Below, one piece after another: positions 1 through 12,269 of a stretch of DNA of 64,000 nt. Every line of letters starts with the position of its first letter. Position 1 is the first letter of the stretch. Made by a program: the position numbers and the translations under genes. Source of the DNA: Daedaleopsis sinensis (Eukaryota; Basidiomycota; Agaricomycetes; Polyporales; Polyporaceae). The stretch is from contig CM066308.1 in the NCBI GenBank assembly GCA_033807695.1, positions 1 to 64,000 on the forward strand, written 5' to 3'. The notes under the pieces were generated by a model. That model had not been told where the DNA came from and did not search any database. It saw nothing but the letters and a program-made list of their open reading frames with translations.

Positions 1-1199
1 CAGACCAGCGCTTCGCAACAGTAACATTGCAATTTATATAGTAGCCAACTTGTATGGCCCATAACTTTTTATCTATTGACTATAATCAAGTGAAACTAGT
101 ATGGTTAGAAAGCCATTGAACAGGGCTACAAAAAACGAAAACGCTTGTTCGCCTTTTAGGGCGCTTATTTCGTTACTTTTGTATCACCAATAACTCCTTA
201 ACTAATGGTCATAACAAAGTGAAACTGATATAGTCAGAAAGCTACTGACCCTGGCTACAAAAAACAAAAATGCTACTTCGCCTTTTTGGGCGCTTTTTTG
301 CTTACTAAGCGCCCAGGTGCGGTCAATACAACCAGTTATAAGCCCTACCAATAGCAACCCTTCTAATGACCCTTCAAAACCCACTTGTTACAATACTTAA
401 GCGCACTACAAAAACAAAGACTACCCTCTAGCTCCACGGAAACTGGGTGCACAGCCACAATCGTGCAGCTGTTGGATAGCCCTAGTTCCCACGATACCAA
501 AATGGTCCCTCGTCATCAGGTTCCGGGCGACGGTTCAGCCGGTACAGCCCCTTGTCACTTCTCGTCGCCGGTTCGTCGCTGGTTCGTCATTGCCCCCTTA
601 TATGGTGTATTCTATTGTACCGGCTATCTTGTAACCCTTATAACTCCTTAACTAATGAGTGTTAGAACGTAAAATTGATACGTTTAGAAAGCCCTCGCAC
701 AGGACTACAAAAAATGTAAACGCTTCCTTGCCTTTTTGGGCGCTTATTCGCTGACTAAGCGCCCACTTGCGGTCAATAGTAACACCTACTTATAGGAGAC
801 TATTAGAAATACTAATAGGAACCCTTCAAAAAGTAGTGACAACAGAGATCACCCCATAACTCCACGGAAACTGGGCGCACAGCCACAATCGTGCACCCAT
901 CGGAAAGCCATGCTTCTCACGATGCCAAAATGGTACCTCGTCATCAGGTTCCCGCGCACGGTTCAGGCAGCAGGGCCCTTCGTCACCTCGTCATCACCTC
1001 GTCACTACACTTTTTCCCACCTAGCGCCACGGGGAGGCAATGCACAGCCACGATTGAGTGCTCATTGCGTAGCCCCGATTCCCACGATGTCCGAGAGGTA
1101 CCTCGTCATCAGGTTCCGGGCGACGGTTCAGGAGATACGGCCTCGTCATCACCTCGTCATCAGGAATTAGGGGCTAATTCCTGGGATTATAACACTAGG
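1..1199. repeat. Modular repeat, X-type block (copy 1)
   Basis: Non-coding block ending at a CTAGG junction (1195-1199). It holds degenerate internal repeats of two kinds. The first is a 'taactccttaactaatg' unit followed by a GGGCGCTT..AAGCGCCC inverted repeat (near 61-160, 189-310, 640-770). The second is a unit of about 105 bp beginning 'ctccacggaaactggg' (near 436, 860 and 1024). Short open frames occur but are copies of these repeats, so I do not call genes. Bases 1-3178 recur at 29724-32901. Family unknown. Confidence 0.75.
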
Positions 1200-2124
1200 C
1201 TGTACATATATATTTACTGCACAACTAATTAAAATATGCGATTTTCCGACTGTGGTACAGTAGAAAATCGTTTTGTGGACTGCTGACTGGGTGAAAATAA
1301 TATTGTCCCTCAAGATGCTACTTGGTGGATGCATGGGCATCGTATCTACCTCTTCATATTGAAATACATGCTGTGCCCACTTCGATTGGGACCTGAGAAA
1401 GTGGGGTCTAAACTGGTGCTGGGAAAGTACATTATGGTATGCGGGATGTCGAGTTCTGGACGTATCTCGATTCGTCCCTTAGATCATGAAATTAGATCGG
1501 TATACAGACCTGACAAGCATACTCTCATGCATATCGTGGAAATACTCAGTTCGATTAGCCCTCCGCAAGATCCATAAGCTTTCCCGCACAAAAAGAAAGC
1601 ATTATATTAATGTTCAAGAGGGAAATGACCAAAATACGGTTTGTCCCTTAGGTCCGGGGAGGGAAAAATCAGGGGATTCCAACAAGCCCACATGCACCTT
1701 GATCGGGACAGAACTCAATTTGATTGAGATTTAACGATTCTGGCACCAGCAGAGGTGGTTGCTGCGGAGTTGTGCGTTAAAGATTGGCTCATAGAATGTG
1801 ACACAGACATGCTACCCTGGATTGTCCCTTAGCTCCATGATCGTGTGGTTCATGGGAGTGTAGAAAATAAGGTTTGGAGCCACGCCATCTATTCTCCATT
1901 TCGATTAGGACTTGCCATCAAACTTGTTGGCCACCAGGCTATTGTTGTACTACAGGCCCTGCAGGGCAAGGAATTAGTAGTTCCCACGGTCATGTGGTTT
2001 CCGTAATGCAAGGTTTGGACCTTTGAGTATATGCTCAAAAAGTTTCAGCCCGAACCAGCATATACTGGGCCCACCATCGCGGTTCGTAATGCAATGTACT
2101 TTTGAGGAATTACTAACCCTAGGG
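1200..2124. repeat. Modular repeat, Y-type block (copy 1, first)
   Basis: Block between CTAG junctions at 1195 and 2117 (CCCTAGGG). It carries degenerate repeats of 'tcgtccctyagatcatg' and 'cagttcgattagccctcc' phrases and a 'ttcccacggtcatgtgg' segment near its end. No gene is visible. It recurs at 30923-31847. Confidence 0.7.
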
Positions 2125-2732
2125 CGCTTATTTTGTAATGCTTATAACTCCTTAACTAATGAGTATTAGAACGTGAAACTAATATGGTTAGAAAGCCCTC
2201 GCACAGGACTACAAAAAACGAAAACGCTTCCTTGCCTTTTTGGGCGCTTAATTGCTTACTAAGCGCCCAGGACCGTTCTAATGATCCTTATAGTCCACTA
2301 CAACACTTACTTACCGGACTAATAGTAGCTACTTACCTGTAAGACTTCAAAAAAATCACTTCAAACGCGACGCAAATTCTGGGTTAGGCCGTATCTCCGC
2401 GAAATCAGCCCGCACAGCCGCAATCGAGCACCCGTTGGAAAGCCCTGCTTCTTGTGATATCCGTAAGGTAGCGCGACGCAAGGTTCTGAGCGACGGTTCA
2501 CGCGCTATGGCCCGAGAGAAAGTGTGATAGCGCGACACAAAAATAAGAGTAGGCCCTAACTCCACGGAAACAGCACGCACAGCCACGATTTTACTATACT
2601 TGGAAAGCCCTGATTCCCACGATGCTCGAAAGGTACCGCGACGCAAGGTTTCGAGCGACGGTTGCCGAGATATGGCGCGACATAGGCGCGACGTAAGAAA
2701 TTAGGGGCTAATTTCTGGGATTATAACACTAG
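2125..2732. repeat. Modular repeat, X-type block (copy 1, second)
   Basis: Shorter X-type block. It opens with the 'cttataactccttaactaatg' unit and the GGGCGCTT/AAGCGCCC inverted repeat. It contains two diverged units of the 105-bp kind (near 2385 and 2563) and ends 'gggattataacactag' like the X block at 1195. It recurs at 31848-32455. Confidence 0.7.
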
Positions 2733-4105
2733 TGCTCAGGCGGGCACACTAAAGCCTCGATCGCGCGTTCTCTACGTTCTCAGCCGAGAGCCGAGATCCG
2801 AGACACCGAGGCCCGAGACACGAGGCCCGAGGCCCGAGGCCCGAGACCAGACAGCCGAGAGCCGAGCAGCCTAACCCTCTAACGCCTAACCGCTAACGCC
2901 TAACCACAACCCTAACCGCTAACCCTCACCCTAACGTCGAGGAGGGTGAAGGCTTTGGCTACAGCATGTCACACGCTCCAAATTGTGCATTTTCCCAGTG
3001 CAGGAATCACCAGCTGGCTTAAATTAGTCAAAAAACCCATATTAATGGCTATAAATACTAGAGAAATAGATTCCTTCACCTGTGTGAGTTGAAATGCACT
3101 GGTCCTGCAGCCTGATAAACACCCCAAATTCAGTACCTTTTGAATGAGCCATGTCTCATCTTGTTTCAAGCATATTTGAGGGTTATACATATATATTTAC
3201 TATGCAGCTAATTAAAATATGCTATTTTGCAACTGCAGTGCAGTAATATATCGTTTTCTGACCCACTGACTTGGTGAAAATTACATCGTCCTTCAGGATA
3301 CTCTTCTGTGGGTGCATGGTCACAGTATACACCTATTCTGATTGTAATTCAAGCTGTGCCCAATTTGATTGGGTCCTGACAAGATGTAGTCTAAATTAGC
3401 ACAGTAAAAGTGTTTGCAGTGTGCAGGATGTTGAGCTTTGAATGTATCTCAGTTTGTCCCTCAGATCATGGAAGTAGACCATAAAGCTAACCTGACAAGC
3501 ATACTCCCATGTGGATCAAGAGAAAACTCAGTTCGATTAGCCCTCCACAATATCCATAGCCTTTCCCGCACAAAAAGAAAGACTTATATTGGTATATAAG
3601 AGTAGCTTACCAAAATTACAGTTTGTCCCTCAGTTCTGGGTAGAGAAAAATCATGGAAATCCAACAAGCCCACACTCATCTTGATCGGGCCAGAACTCAA
3701 TTTGATTAGGATTTATCAATTCTAAGCATAGCCGTGGGCATGCCCGCATAGTCGTGCGGTAAAGATTGGCTCATAGAAAGTGACACAGGCAGGGTACTCC
3801 GAAACGTCCCTTAGTTCCATGATCGTGTGGTCCTTGGGAGTCTAGAAAATAAGGTTTGGAGCCACATTACCCAATCTCCATTTCGATTAGGACTTGCCAT
3901 CAATCTCGTTGGCCACTAGCCTGTCATTGGACTACAGGTCCTGCAGCTCTAGCATTTGTTGTTTCCCACGGTCATGTGGTTTCTGTAACGGTTTGTTCAG
4001 ACACCTGGGTATATGCTCAAAAAGTTTCAGAGCTTTTGTGCATATATTGAGCCCGTGATCGCCGTTTGTAACGGTACGTGCTTTTCAGGAAATACTAACG
4101 CTAGG
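2733..4105. repeat. Modular repeat, Y-type block with telomere-like tract (copy 1)
   Basis: It begins 'tgctcaggcgggcacac', runs through a 'cgaggcccgag' short-period stretch (2795-2850) and a CTAACCC-like tract, then Y-type units, and ends 'gaaatactaacgctagg' at 4105 directly against the ParB-like gene copy 1. Up to about 3178 it matches the blocks at 26750 and 32456; after that it diverges from both. Confidence 0.75.
2871..2934. repeat. Internal degenerate telomere-like tract
   Basis: About ten CTAAC-type words (CTAACCC, CTAACGC, CTAACCG and variants) follow each other in one orientation, close to the common fungal telomere repeat CCCTAA/TTAGGG. Copies lie at 26903-26966 and 32594-32657. It is internal, so it marks an old end, an insertion or a designed element part rather than a live telomere. 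Confidence 0.7.
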
Positions 4106-6629
4106 GACACTACTAACAAGCGCGTTGCCATACGACTATCCTGTTTGTGATCCTTTCTGCAAAGGACGGCGTCCTATGCAGATCGAATCACATACAGCAG
4201 TCTCCGGATATCTAGCGGAAGATATAGACTCACCCAACGGAATGTGTATTCGAATCGATTGAGATGCTCGAAGAGCGCGGGTATGTACTTTGGCGAAGGG
4301 AGAGGAATGTCGAGTCTTTCTGACGCTGTGGACTGCTGCAACAGGAAGATGAATTGCAACTTGGCCTGGGCGTTCGTATACGCCAGTCGTTCTTCCGTGG
4401 TGCCAGCGCCGCGTTTGGTCAGCTCGTCTAGGCGAGCATTCCATATATCGCTGACGTCGGTCAGGACTTGCCGACGGTATGAGTCCATGGCGTCCTGCCA
4501 AACCGGATTGGTGACATCCCCGTGGTACTGCATGCGCGGCTGTACGTGCTCCACGAACGCGGCGTCGAGGACGTCGACGACAATGGTCGAATCCCACAGA
4601 GCCTGAAGCTCACGTCCTTGATTAAGTCCTCGCTCGTATACTCCTTGGAACTCCGCCTTGTGACGGGCGCGCTGCTGTTGCTGAGCGCGCTGCCATAACC
4701 CTTCTTCATTTATCGGAGTAGGGAGGCCGTTTAGCAACCGTGTTTGTTTGGATATTAGAAGCGGTGCGCGACGAGCCATGTAGATGTGATTGAGCAGTGC
4801 AATCGTGTTGTCGTCTAGAGCATCGTAGCTAGTTGCGACGGGGACGCCGTCAGCATGGTCGGCGTCGTCGGATAGGGTGGGGTAAACGATCCGCTCAGGG
4901 GCGAACTCCGGGATAATGCGGTCAGGAAGATATGGAAAGACAGATGCACGGCTGATGAACTTGAGATCGGCGAAGCCAAGGGAGATGAGTCGTGACCACA
5001 TCTTAAAAATCGGATGATCAATGAAAATTCGAACGGGGCTGAAAAGGCACTCACCGATCCTATTGTGCCGCAAGTAGTGTCTGCGCGCGTGGCTGACGAA
5101 AACGCTCGTTTGAGCAGGGATATAGGAATGACCCCTAGTCCTCTGAAGTGCTCTAGGCTTGCCATCAGGAACAGCATGTTGACGGCGTCAGGACTCGAGA
5201 GAAGGGAAAAGTATGCGGCGTTCTGGTCGGGAAACTGTTTCAGGATTTGTGTCTGCCAAACACTATCCCTCTGGTTTGACGGCGACGGGACAGGCTCGGA
5301 AGGATGGCCCTGGCACCACAGGTCGATCGTGTACTGTATCTTTCCTGCAGCGAGGATAAACTGTTCCTCTGGAGTCGCTTTGAAGTGCGGTCGCATCTCA
5401 TTCTCAGAAGTCCACTGCAATAGAGGGAGTGTGGCAGTTCCTGGTCGGACCAAGCGTAAGTGGTACAAACACGACGCGGATGAAGGTCTGACTCACGCTT
5501 GTTGACCAGCTGCACCTTCCAAAACACACACCTCGTGATCTCATCGTCGAGCTGGGATATCTCAGCGCCGGTCGCAGCGACGAGCTCTTCGACCGGCTTG
5601 CGCTTCTCCGCATCGGTGTCTCCTGCCGACAGATGTTTCGACATCAAGGCCAGGCGCTTTTGCTGCAACTTGTCTCGCTCGAGCTGCATATCGGCGCGTA
5701 TAACGCGGCTAGATTGGGTGCGATGATGACCGCTGAGAATCTCGATGGTCTGACCATCGGCAGCGTTGGTGAACTGAAGCTGAGAGAGGGCTTCAAAAAG
5801 GGTCCCAACGTCCGTCACGAAAGTCTCCGGTTTCAGCCAATCAGGATCCACGGCAACGTAGATGACGGAGTGGTTTGGATTCCGACCGACGACGCTGTAG
5901 CTCTTCAGCAAGCCGCGGACCGCTGACTGATTCAAAGGCCGAGGATTGATTGAACCAAAGTGTAGAGCGACCGACGAACGAGGTGGATCCACTGTGTTCA
6001 TCTGCGCAACACCTATCGTGTGTTCTGCGAGTAGCTTCTCCATCTCAGCCTCTTTCTTGCTCTGGACGCTCGCGTCCTTGAGCTTTGCCTTGACCGTTGG
6101 CGGCCGCTTCTTCGTACCCACACGCTCCTATTCGGTAAGTTCATATCCTTGGATATGATGATGTGTGATGGGCGAATGGGACACTCACAGTCTGATCGGC
6201 CGAATGGCTCTCTTGGTCCGGACCTTTCCCAGTCCCGCTGTCCATCCCCCCTTCCGTACCGCGCGTTTTCGTTCCGGCGTGATCCTGCACGAGCAGGGAG
6301 AACGAGGGGCTCACTAATGTGCCACAGGTCCTCAAAAGGATTCGAGACTCACTGTTGGCTGCCGCTCATTGTCCTTTTCACGAGGGCCTGCCCCCGTGAC
6401 CGGATCCATGTCTTCTTCGGCGCCGGGCGTTTTCGTGCCAACGCGATCCTACAAGAGGATGAAGGGCGAGAGGTTCACTAATGTACCTCGAGATCACAGC
6501 CATCGTAAAACTCACCGTTGGATGCAGCGCTTTTCTCTCTCTATCGGAACCTCCCCCTATCTCAGTATTTTTCTCTCCGTCCTTGTCACGATTCGCATGA
6601 TCAACGACGACTGTATTTCTCTTCATCAT
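4106..6629 (-). pseudogene. ParB/sulfiredoxin-fold-like protein, 3' truncated copy
   Basis: Start ATG at 6629. Exons read as 6629-6516, 6448-6353, 6284-6189, 6127-5497, 5440-5055 and 5001-4234, with phases that agree; about 697 residues. Exons 2 and 3 are both 32 codons, and with the start of exon 4 share a (D/E)..GTK opening, so they look tandemly duplicated. Exon 4 holds the ParB-like stretch: an NPRP motif near residue 163, and 'LSGHHR' near 235 that resembles the ParB box II glycine/arginine motif. The exon order and many residues match the longer paralogue at 33824. The homologous next exon begins near 4173 but hits stop codons and then the CTAGG repeat junction at 4105, so about half the family length is missing. 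DNA binding or nucleotide hydrolysis is only a family-based guess. Confidence 0.75.
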
Positions 6630-8008
6630 GGAAGGATTCTCTGCAAAGCGTCGTCAGAAGTGCGGCGGCGCGGTGATGGCACCAACCCTGAAGACCCGGT
6701 GGTAAATGTAAGCCTATTCTGGTTTGTGAGAGACCTTGATAAAAAAATACGCACTACGTGTCTGCGATAAGTTACCTGTTAGGTAAGTCAGTCTTTGCAT
6801 GGCACCTAAGGCACGCTAATACTCACAGCAGCAGGGAGGACGCGTTGATCTTTGTAAGGGAGAACAATTTGTGGAATAGGTCCAAATGCGAAGAGGGAAC
6901 GGAGAACCCGCCTAACTTCGGGCGCTCATCCCAAGTTCCCGCGTGGCTCGGCAAAGATGGATGATGTCACTAGTAACACACACCTGTAAGTCATTGGCCT
7001 TTGCACTCTACAGAGGGGCTCTCGCGGGGCTCTCGCGGGACTCATTTGGGTGGTGGAAACGCATAGGCATTGTCGTTAGGCTTCTGTCGAGGCTAAGAAG
7101 TCGGCTGCCGGATGCGAGCAGCGTGGATCTGCCGGCAATCGCAAGGTTATCATCACGTGCACGTGCTTTGAATACCCGCGAACAAGCGCTGCCGTGGTTC
7201 GCGGGGAGTGGCCCGGCAGGTGTTTGTTCAAGTCACTACCTTCAGAGTTAGAAGACGATAAAAGCGTGTATTAAGACAGTATAGTGACCAAGTCACCGGC
7301 AATGTTTTCTGCAGTGAGGTCCCATCGTAGCACAATCGCAGCACCATTGCGTGACGATGGTGTCACGGTTGGGCGCTAGACGGAATCACACAGGAACACT
7401 GTGAAGGCGTGGTACCATCGTAGCACAATCGCAGCACCATTGTGTGACCATGGTGTCACGGTTGGGCGCTAGACGGAATCACACAGGAACACTTTGATTA
7501 AATCGTGGCACAATCGCAGCACAATTGCGTGACGATGGTCAGGGTGGGCGCCAGACCGGGACCGCGGAGACACTAACACAATTGGGCACTGGCCGTGCGC
7601 GACCAGAAATGACTATTAGAATCTCTCCTGTTTAACTCTCTTCTCACTGTCTCTGGATGCTGGTTCGGACTGGTGAATGACGGTGAGGATCAGCGACTCA
7701 TTAGAGCTGTGCAGTACATGCTCACACTAATGTGTGCTGGAACTGTGGACGTGGAGAAATTGTTCCCGATGAGCAGCTTTCCTTCAGAGTGGTTCGTATT
7801 TGTGTAGCTATACTCTAGTGATCCATCTAACCTCTTTTACCACACACACGTACGCGTACCAACCACACTAAGTAGAGCTTCCTGTCGAGGCTGGCGCAGG
7901 GCCCAGGTGGACCGGGGATGAAGGTACGTCCAGACCGTATGATCTCATGCTATCACAGTGCGCATGCTAAGGATTCAGTGGAACTTGGAGATTAAAATGG
8001 AATGGGAC
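6630..8008. other. Intergenic stretch without a recognised gene
   Basis: No coding region I can support. It contains a 12-bp GGGGCTCTCGCG duplication near 7015 and the tandem repeat at 7322-7560, and is otherwise unremarkable. It may include the promoter of the gene starting at 6629. Confidence 0.5.
7322..7560. repeat. Tandem repeat of about 92 bp, 2.5 copies
   Basis: Three successive units contain 'gcacaatcgcagcaccattg' followed by 'gtgacgatgg' and 'gggcgctagacggaatcacac'. Each unit core is an imperfect inverted repeat (CCATCGT at one end, ACGATGG at the other), so it could fold. Confidence 0.75.
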
Positions 8009-8467
8009 TTACGCATCGGCGATGCGTTGGACAATTTCATCGTCCGAATCGGCAAGATCGACATAGTCTCCTCCGTGTTGTCCGAAGATCAGGAAAGGGC
8101 GGCAGGCGGAGGGGTCGATCTCGGGGTCCAGCTCAGGGTAACCAGGCACATACACCACTTTGAATTGTCGCTCTCGGAGCCCAGGAATGATGAAGTCAAC
8201 ACGTCTTGTTGGCGTCCCCCACTGCAGAACTCCTGACGGGACGAGCGCGGGGACGTGGAGTATGACTCCTCTGGGGAGTTGAAAGTGCGAGATGGTTACC
8301 ATCACCGGGAAAGGGTTGGGTTCGCCAGCGGGATAGAACACGCTCCTCACAGTGGTCGACTGAAACCGTAGTTTGTCAGTTGGGTCAGATATTTAATGTC
8401 AGCATGTCAGCTCATCATTTACCCAACGAATAATATCCGGATAAGGGGGCTGGGCAGTGTCAGGCAT
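8009..8467 (-). CDS. Small two-exon protein of unknown family
   Basis: ATG at 8467 opens a 15-codon exon (8467-8423). A 63-nt intron with GTAAAT donor and TTTCAG acceptor leads to exon 2 (8359-8009), giving 131 residues. The protein begins MPDTAQPPYPDIIRW and is rich in beta-branched and proline residues; the C-terminus is acidic (ADSDDEI). No signal peptide, membrane segment or known motif is visible. The stop codon overlaps a strong donor (GC|GTAAGT), so an alternative short last exon near 7970 is possible. It stands alone between the ParB-like copy 1 and the hairpin array. I do not recognise the family. Confidence 0.6.
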
Positions 8468-8519
8468 GATGAATGGGCGGCACAGTCTCAAATCGGCTGC
8501 TTCGAATGCGGACGCGTAG

Positions 8520-8870
8520 TCCGGCTCTTATATGGGATGGCGACGGCCTGCCGCAGCACGAACTTGAACTAAGTTTGACGTTGTACAAGTTAACTGGGGG
8601 GTGCTTTGTATGATCTTGACAGGGGCCGCAGCACGTATTTGATTGAGTCACCTGTAACCGGTAGTGCTATCGGCGGCTTTGTATGATATTGATCGGGGCG
8701 CAGCACGCATGTTGGCAGGTGGTAAGTCAGTCGCCTGTAACGGGTAGTGCTATATGTCTTTTCAGCCAGGGGCTGCGGCGCAGCACATCCTTGTCTGCCA
8801 GTGGTAAGTTGACTGAGTCGCCTGCAGCGGGTAGTGCTGTGGCGGCCCAATGCACATTAGGCTCCTTGAA
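8520..8870. repeat. Degenerate tandem repeat
   Basis: Four diverged units of roughly 90 bp share 'gccgcagcacg' or 'gcgcagcac' and 'gtcgcctgtaacgggtagtg'. They lie just upstream of the small gene ending at 8467 and may include its promoter. No gene is seen here. Confidence 0.65.
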
Positions 8871-8939
8871 CTTTCAACGGCTCTAACCGCCAGGGATGCG
8901 TTAGGATCTGCAGTGGTGGGCTCGGCTGAGAGAGCTCAC

Positions 8940-9880
8940 TGGGGTGTCTGACATATATATATATCGTGTACTTGACGGGGACTGGGAGAAGTGTTATGAT
9001 GGTCGCGAACGAGGCCTGTTTACGTTCGTGGCTCTGCGGCGCATTAGGCACTTTGATCTCTCAACGGCTCTAACAAGATCCCCACAGGAAGGCATTAGAA
9101 TCTGCGGTGCATGCTCGGCTGAGAGAGCCCTCTGGGGTCTCTGACCTCTACTGTGAACTCGAAATGGACTCGTAGAAGTGCTGTGACGGTCGCGAACGAG
9201 GATGGTGTACGTTCGCGGCTCTGCGGCGCATTAGGCACTTTGATCCCTCAACGGCTCTAACGAGATCCCCACAGGAAGGCATTAGAATCTGCGGTGGTGC
9301 ATGCTCGGCTGAGAGAGCCCTCTGGGGTCTCTGAGCTCTACTGTGGACTCGAAACGGACTTGGAGAATTGTTATGGTGGTCGCGAACGAGCACCTGTCTC
9401 GTTCGCGGCCCCGCGGCGCATTAGGACGTGTGAATTTGCAGAGGCTCTAACGAGTTGTGCGCAGGCAGGCATAATAATATTGTGTGGTTTGCCGGAGGGC
9501 CGCGAACGTGACCGGTCTCCGTTCGCGACCATCACAACACTTCTGCGAGTCCACGCCAAGGACACAATGTAGGTCAGCGCCGGAGAAGTGTTATGATGGT
9601 CGCGAACGAGGACTGTTTACGTTCGTGGCTCTGCGGCGCATTAGGCACTTTGATCCCTCAACGGCTCTAACAAGATCCCCACAGGAAGGCATTAGAATCT
9701 GCGGTGCATGCTCGGCTGAGAGAGCCCTCTGGGGTCTCTGAGCTCTACTGTGGACTCGAAACGGACTTGGAGAATTGTTATGGTGGTCGCGAACGAGCAC
9801 CTGTCTCGTTCGCGGCCCCGCGGCGCATTAGGACGTGTGACCTTGCAGAGGCTCTAAGGAGATGTGCGCAGGGAGGCATG
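8940..9880. repeat. Hairpin-rich repeat array, left copy
   Basis: Units of about 150-200 bp carry 'ggtcgcgaacgagg' and, a few bases on, 'cgttcgcgg', i.e. a short inverted repeat, followed by 'tgcggcgcattagg', 'ggctctaac' and 'gagagccctctggggtctctga'. At least four units run mostly in one orientation, with one inverted near 9500. Frames through it are shadows of the repeat. The same family forms the array at 12770-13870; the segment 9294-9570 is nearly the same as 13306-13581. Confidence 0.85.
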
Positions 9881-10136
9881 ATTACACAGTGTGCCCATTT
9901 GCGACAACGGCGAAGGCAATGGTCAGTCCTCATCATCTTCTCGTGCGATATTGCATTACTGATTTTGTTTTTCTAGCAGTCTTCTCAATGCTGGATGCTG
10001 CCAACGACGTGGTATCCTGATGCAACTATCGATTGGGATGAATGAGAGAGCGGTGGGGGTACTAATACAACGATTCACATGCACAATTGGGCAGCCAGAC
10101 AGAGAAGAGCCGCATACTAACCCTGCATGTCAGCGA
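9881..10136. other. Short intergenic stretch, nothing recognised
   Basis: It separates the left repeat array from the 3' end of the kinase-like gene. No gene or clear signal seen. Confidence 0.5.
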
Positions 10137-12269
10137 TCAATCGCAGAAGTCGCAGAACGTGATTGTCTTCCCATTGTAGAGCACATTGTGGAAGTTGTCG
10201 TGGTCCCTCGCTGGAAACCCGGCGTTCCGGAGGCGCGCAATCCCATTGGAGACCTCCACGCTGGGACACCGTTAGACCACTGCAGCGAAGCGGAAGGCCA
10301 CAGACAACTCACATGCGATGATCAGCCCGGAACTGGTCGGCTAGCTCCGAGTCCTGGTCGACAGGGTCGCCGTTGTCCGACATGAGAATGGTGTGGGAGT
10401 CGACGGCATTGAACTGGTCGCAGAACAAGCCGTAGTAGGCGGGGATGGGCAGCTTGTTGAACTGCTCGGCGTTGTCACTGTGCTTTTGGCGGAGGGTGTC
10501 GTACTCGGCGACGACGTTAAGTCCATCCTCGGGCGCGTCCTGGTGGTTGTACTTGAGGATGAACGTGTGGCCCCAGAAACGCACGCGTTGACACTGGGCC
10601 ATGCGGCCGCCCGGAAGCATCTCGCAATCCTTCCACGACAAGTGGATCTCGCGCGGGAGCAGGCGGCGAACCACAGACTCCATGAGACCTCCATGGGGCA
10701 GGAGAGCTTCCCCTGTGCGATCAGAGATGATCTCGCCCCCGTCGCGGGCGTGGTAGATGATCTTGGTGCAGGACTTGAACGCCACACCTGCGCACCACTT
10801 CCGTATCGCGTTTACTCCGGTGAGGTCCGCCAGCTTCAACCCGCGTTCACGGGTGTTGGCCAGGAAGCCGACGGAAGAGGCAGCCCCGCCGCGTAGACGT
10901 AAGCCCGAGGGCTGTCCTACGTCCTGTGGTGTGTCCTCTTCGGGGAGATCATCAGGCCAGGACTCTTTAGGATGCTCCTGTGCACGCCGAGTCTCCAGGT
11001 CAAGTGCATGCTTGAGAGGGGATAAGTGATTACGCCGCACGCCATGGTACCGAGAACTCACCAGCCATGCCCTTACCATGAACTTAAAGTAATCCTCCAG
11101 CGTAAAAATTTCCAACGGCTGTGGGCAATTCCGGGGCTCGAGGACCGACTCGTGTCGTCGATAGGGACCGTCAATGTAGAGGGTTTCGTACCCCTCGCTC
11201 TCTCTCATGTGGCAGATGACGATGAACTCGGGACACTCGAGAGTCGCCCACTCCGTTCGCGAGGTCTGCATTTGGTACGCAACCTGATGGCACGCGTCAG
11301 CAGACTACCGTGCCGACATTGGGATGACTTACCTGAACATACATACAGTGGTCTTTGTTCTCAGGGTTCGCTGATGAAGCCTGTAGGTTGAGGCCGTGCT
11401 CGTCAAGCCTGGCGATGAGCGGGACTGTGGCTTTGAGCACGGAGGTCTTTTTCAACTCGCAATTGAAGATACGACCGCGGAACCACTCGGGAGGGTTAGT
11501 TCTAGAAAACTCATTGGAGCTGCCCCAAGACGGTAGACCGATCAGACAGTGACACACCTGGGCTTGTGTTTGTTCCCTTGCTCTGTCCCCGCGTTTGGGT
11601 AGCCGTTGCTCCTCAACCATGTGTAGCACTCCTCTCGGTTCCAAAGACCCAGGTGCAGATACACATCCGTACGCGAGCCATCCTTCTGTCTCTGTTGGCC
11701 GACAATTTTGTCACCTAGAACGAACAGGTGGAAGCGGTGGATCCGCCCGCTATGCGAAGGTGGATTGGGTCGGGCTGTCGCAAGGGGTACAATATCAGGA
11801 GGATACAACCAGTCTTCCAAGGTGGCGATCACTGTCACACATGGACGTTCGAGTTCGGCTTCAGTGGCATATTTGGGAAGCCTCGGAGGTAGATTAGTAT
11901 GTCTGTCTAGTGTGACTGTCAGAGGCGAGTGACGTACTGAGTTTCAAAATTCCAAGGGCCTGTCGAGATAGGCTCCGCTAAGACTTCACTCACATCGACG
12001 ACCCTGATCATGCTGTTGACGAGGTCGGAGCGGATCACCTTTTGAAGCGCGCAACTCCCTCGCTCCGATCTTGAAGGGGTTTTGGTTTGAGTGTCCATCG
12101 CGGACTTGGCTTCCTGTACGAATTTCTTCACGTAGGGCCAGTGGCGCTCTTGAGCGATGCGAATACGGTCTCCCAGGGTGGCCCCGGAGATGGGAGGGTC
12201 CACAGTCAAACGAGAGACATATGCCCTAGGTTTTGGAAGAGCCTTGGAGCCATCACCGGGATATGACAT
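10137..12269 (-). CDS. Protein-kinase-like protein, short C-lobe
   Basis: Six exons join with agreeing phases: 12269-11938, 11881-11558, 11501-11333, 11283-11062, 11010-10313 and 10260-10137; 622 residues from ATG at 12269. The C-terminal third reads as a kinase fold: Lys502 in 'TFILKYN', a helix-C type Glu518 in 'VVAEYD', a hinge-like 'TILMSDNGDPV' (556-566), a catalytic-loop-like 'RDHDNFHNVL' (D601, N607) and a DFG-like D619-F-C. The protein stops one residue later, so activation loop and most of the C-lobe are absent; the usual HRD histidine is Ala599. A ubiquitin-like LRLRGG motif lies at 386-391. The 51-nt intron 11011-11061 is in frame, so retention would not break the protein. It is flanked by related hairpin arrays. 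It could be a pseudokinase or one of the expanded fungal kinase-like families. Confidence 0.75.

Noticed and set aside
385..1232. Open frames with VPRHQVPGDGSG-like peptides in the modular repeats (also at 28251-28555 and 30108-30955)
   Set aside because: They are translations of the degenerate repeat units, differ in frame between copies, and have no splice or start context.
8944..9976. Repeated open frames in the hairpin arrays on both strands
   Set aside because: Same peptides appear in every repeat unit and orientation; explained by the array.
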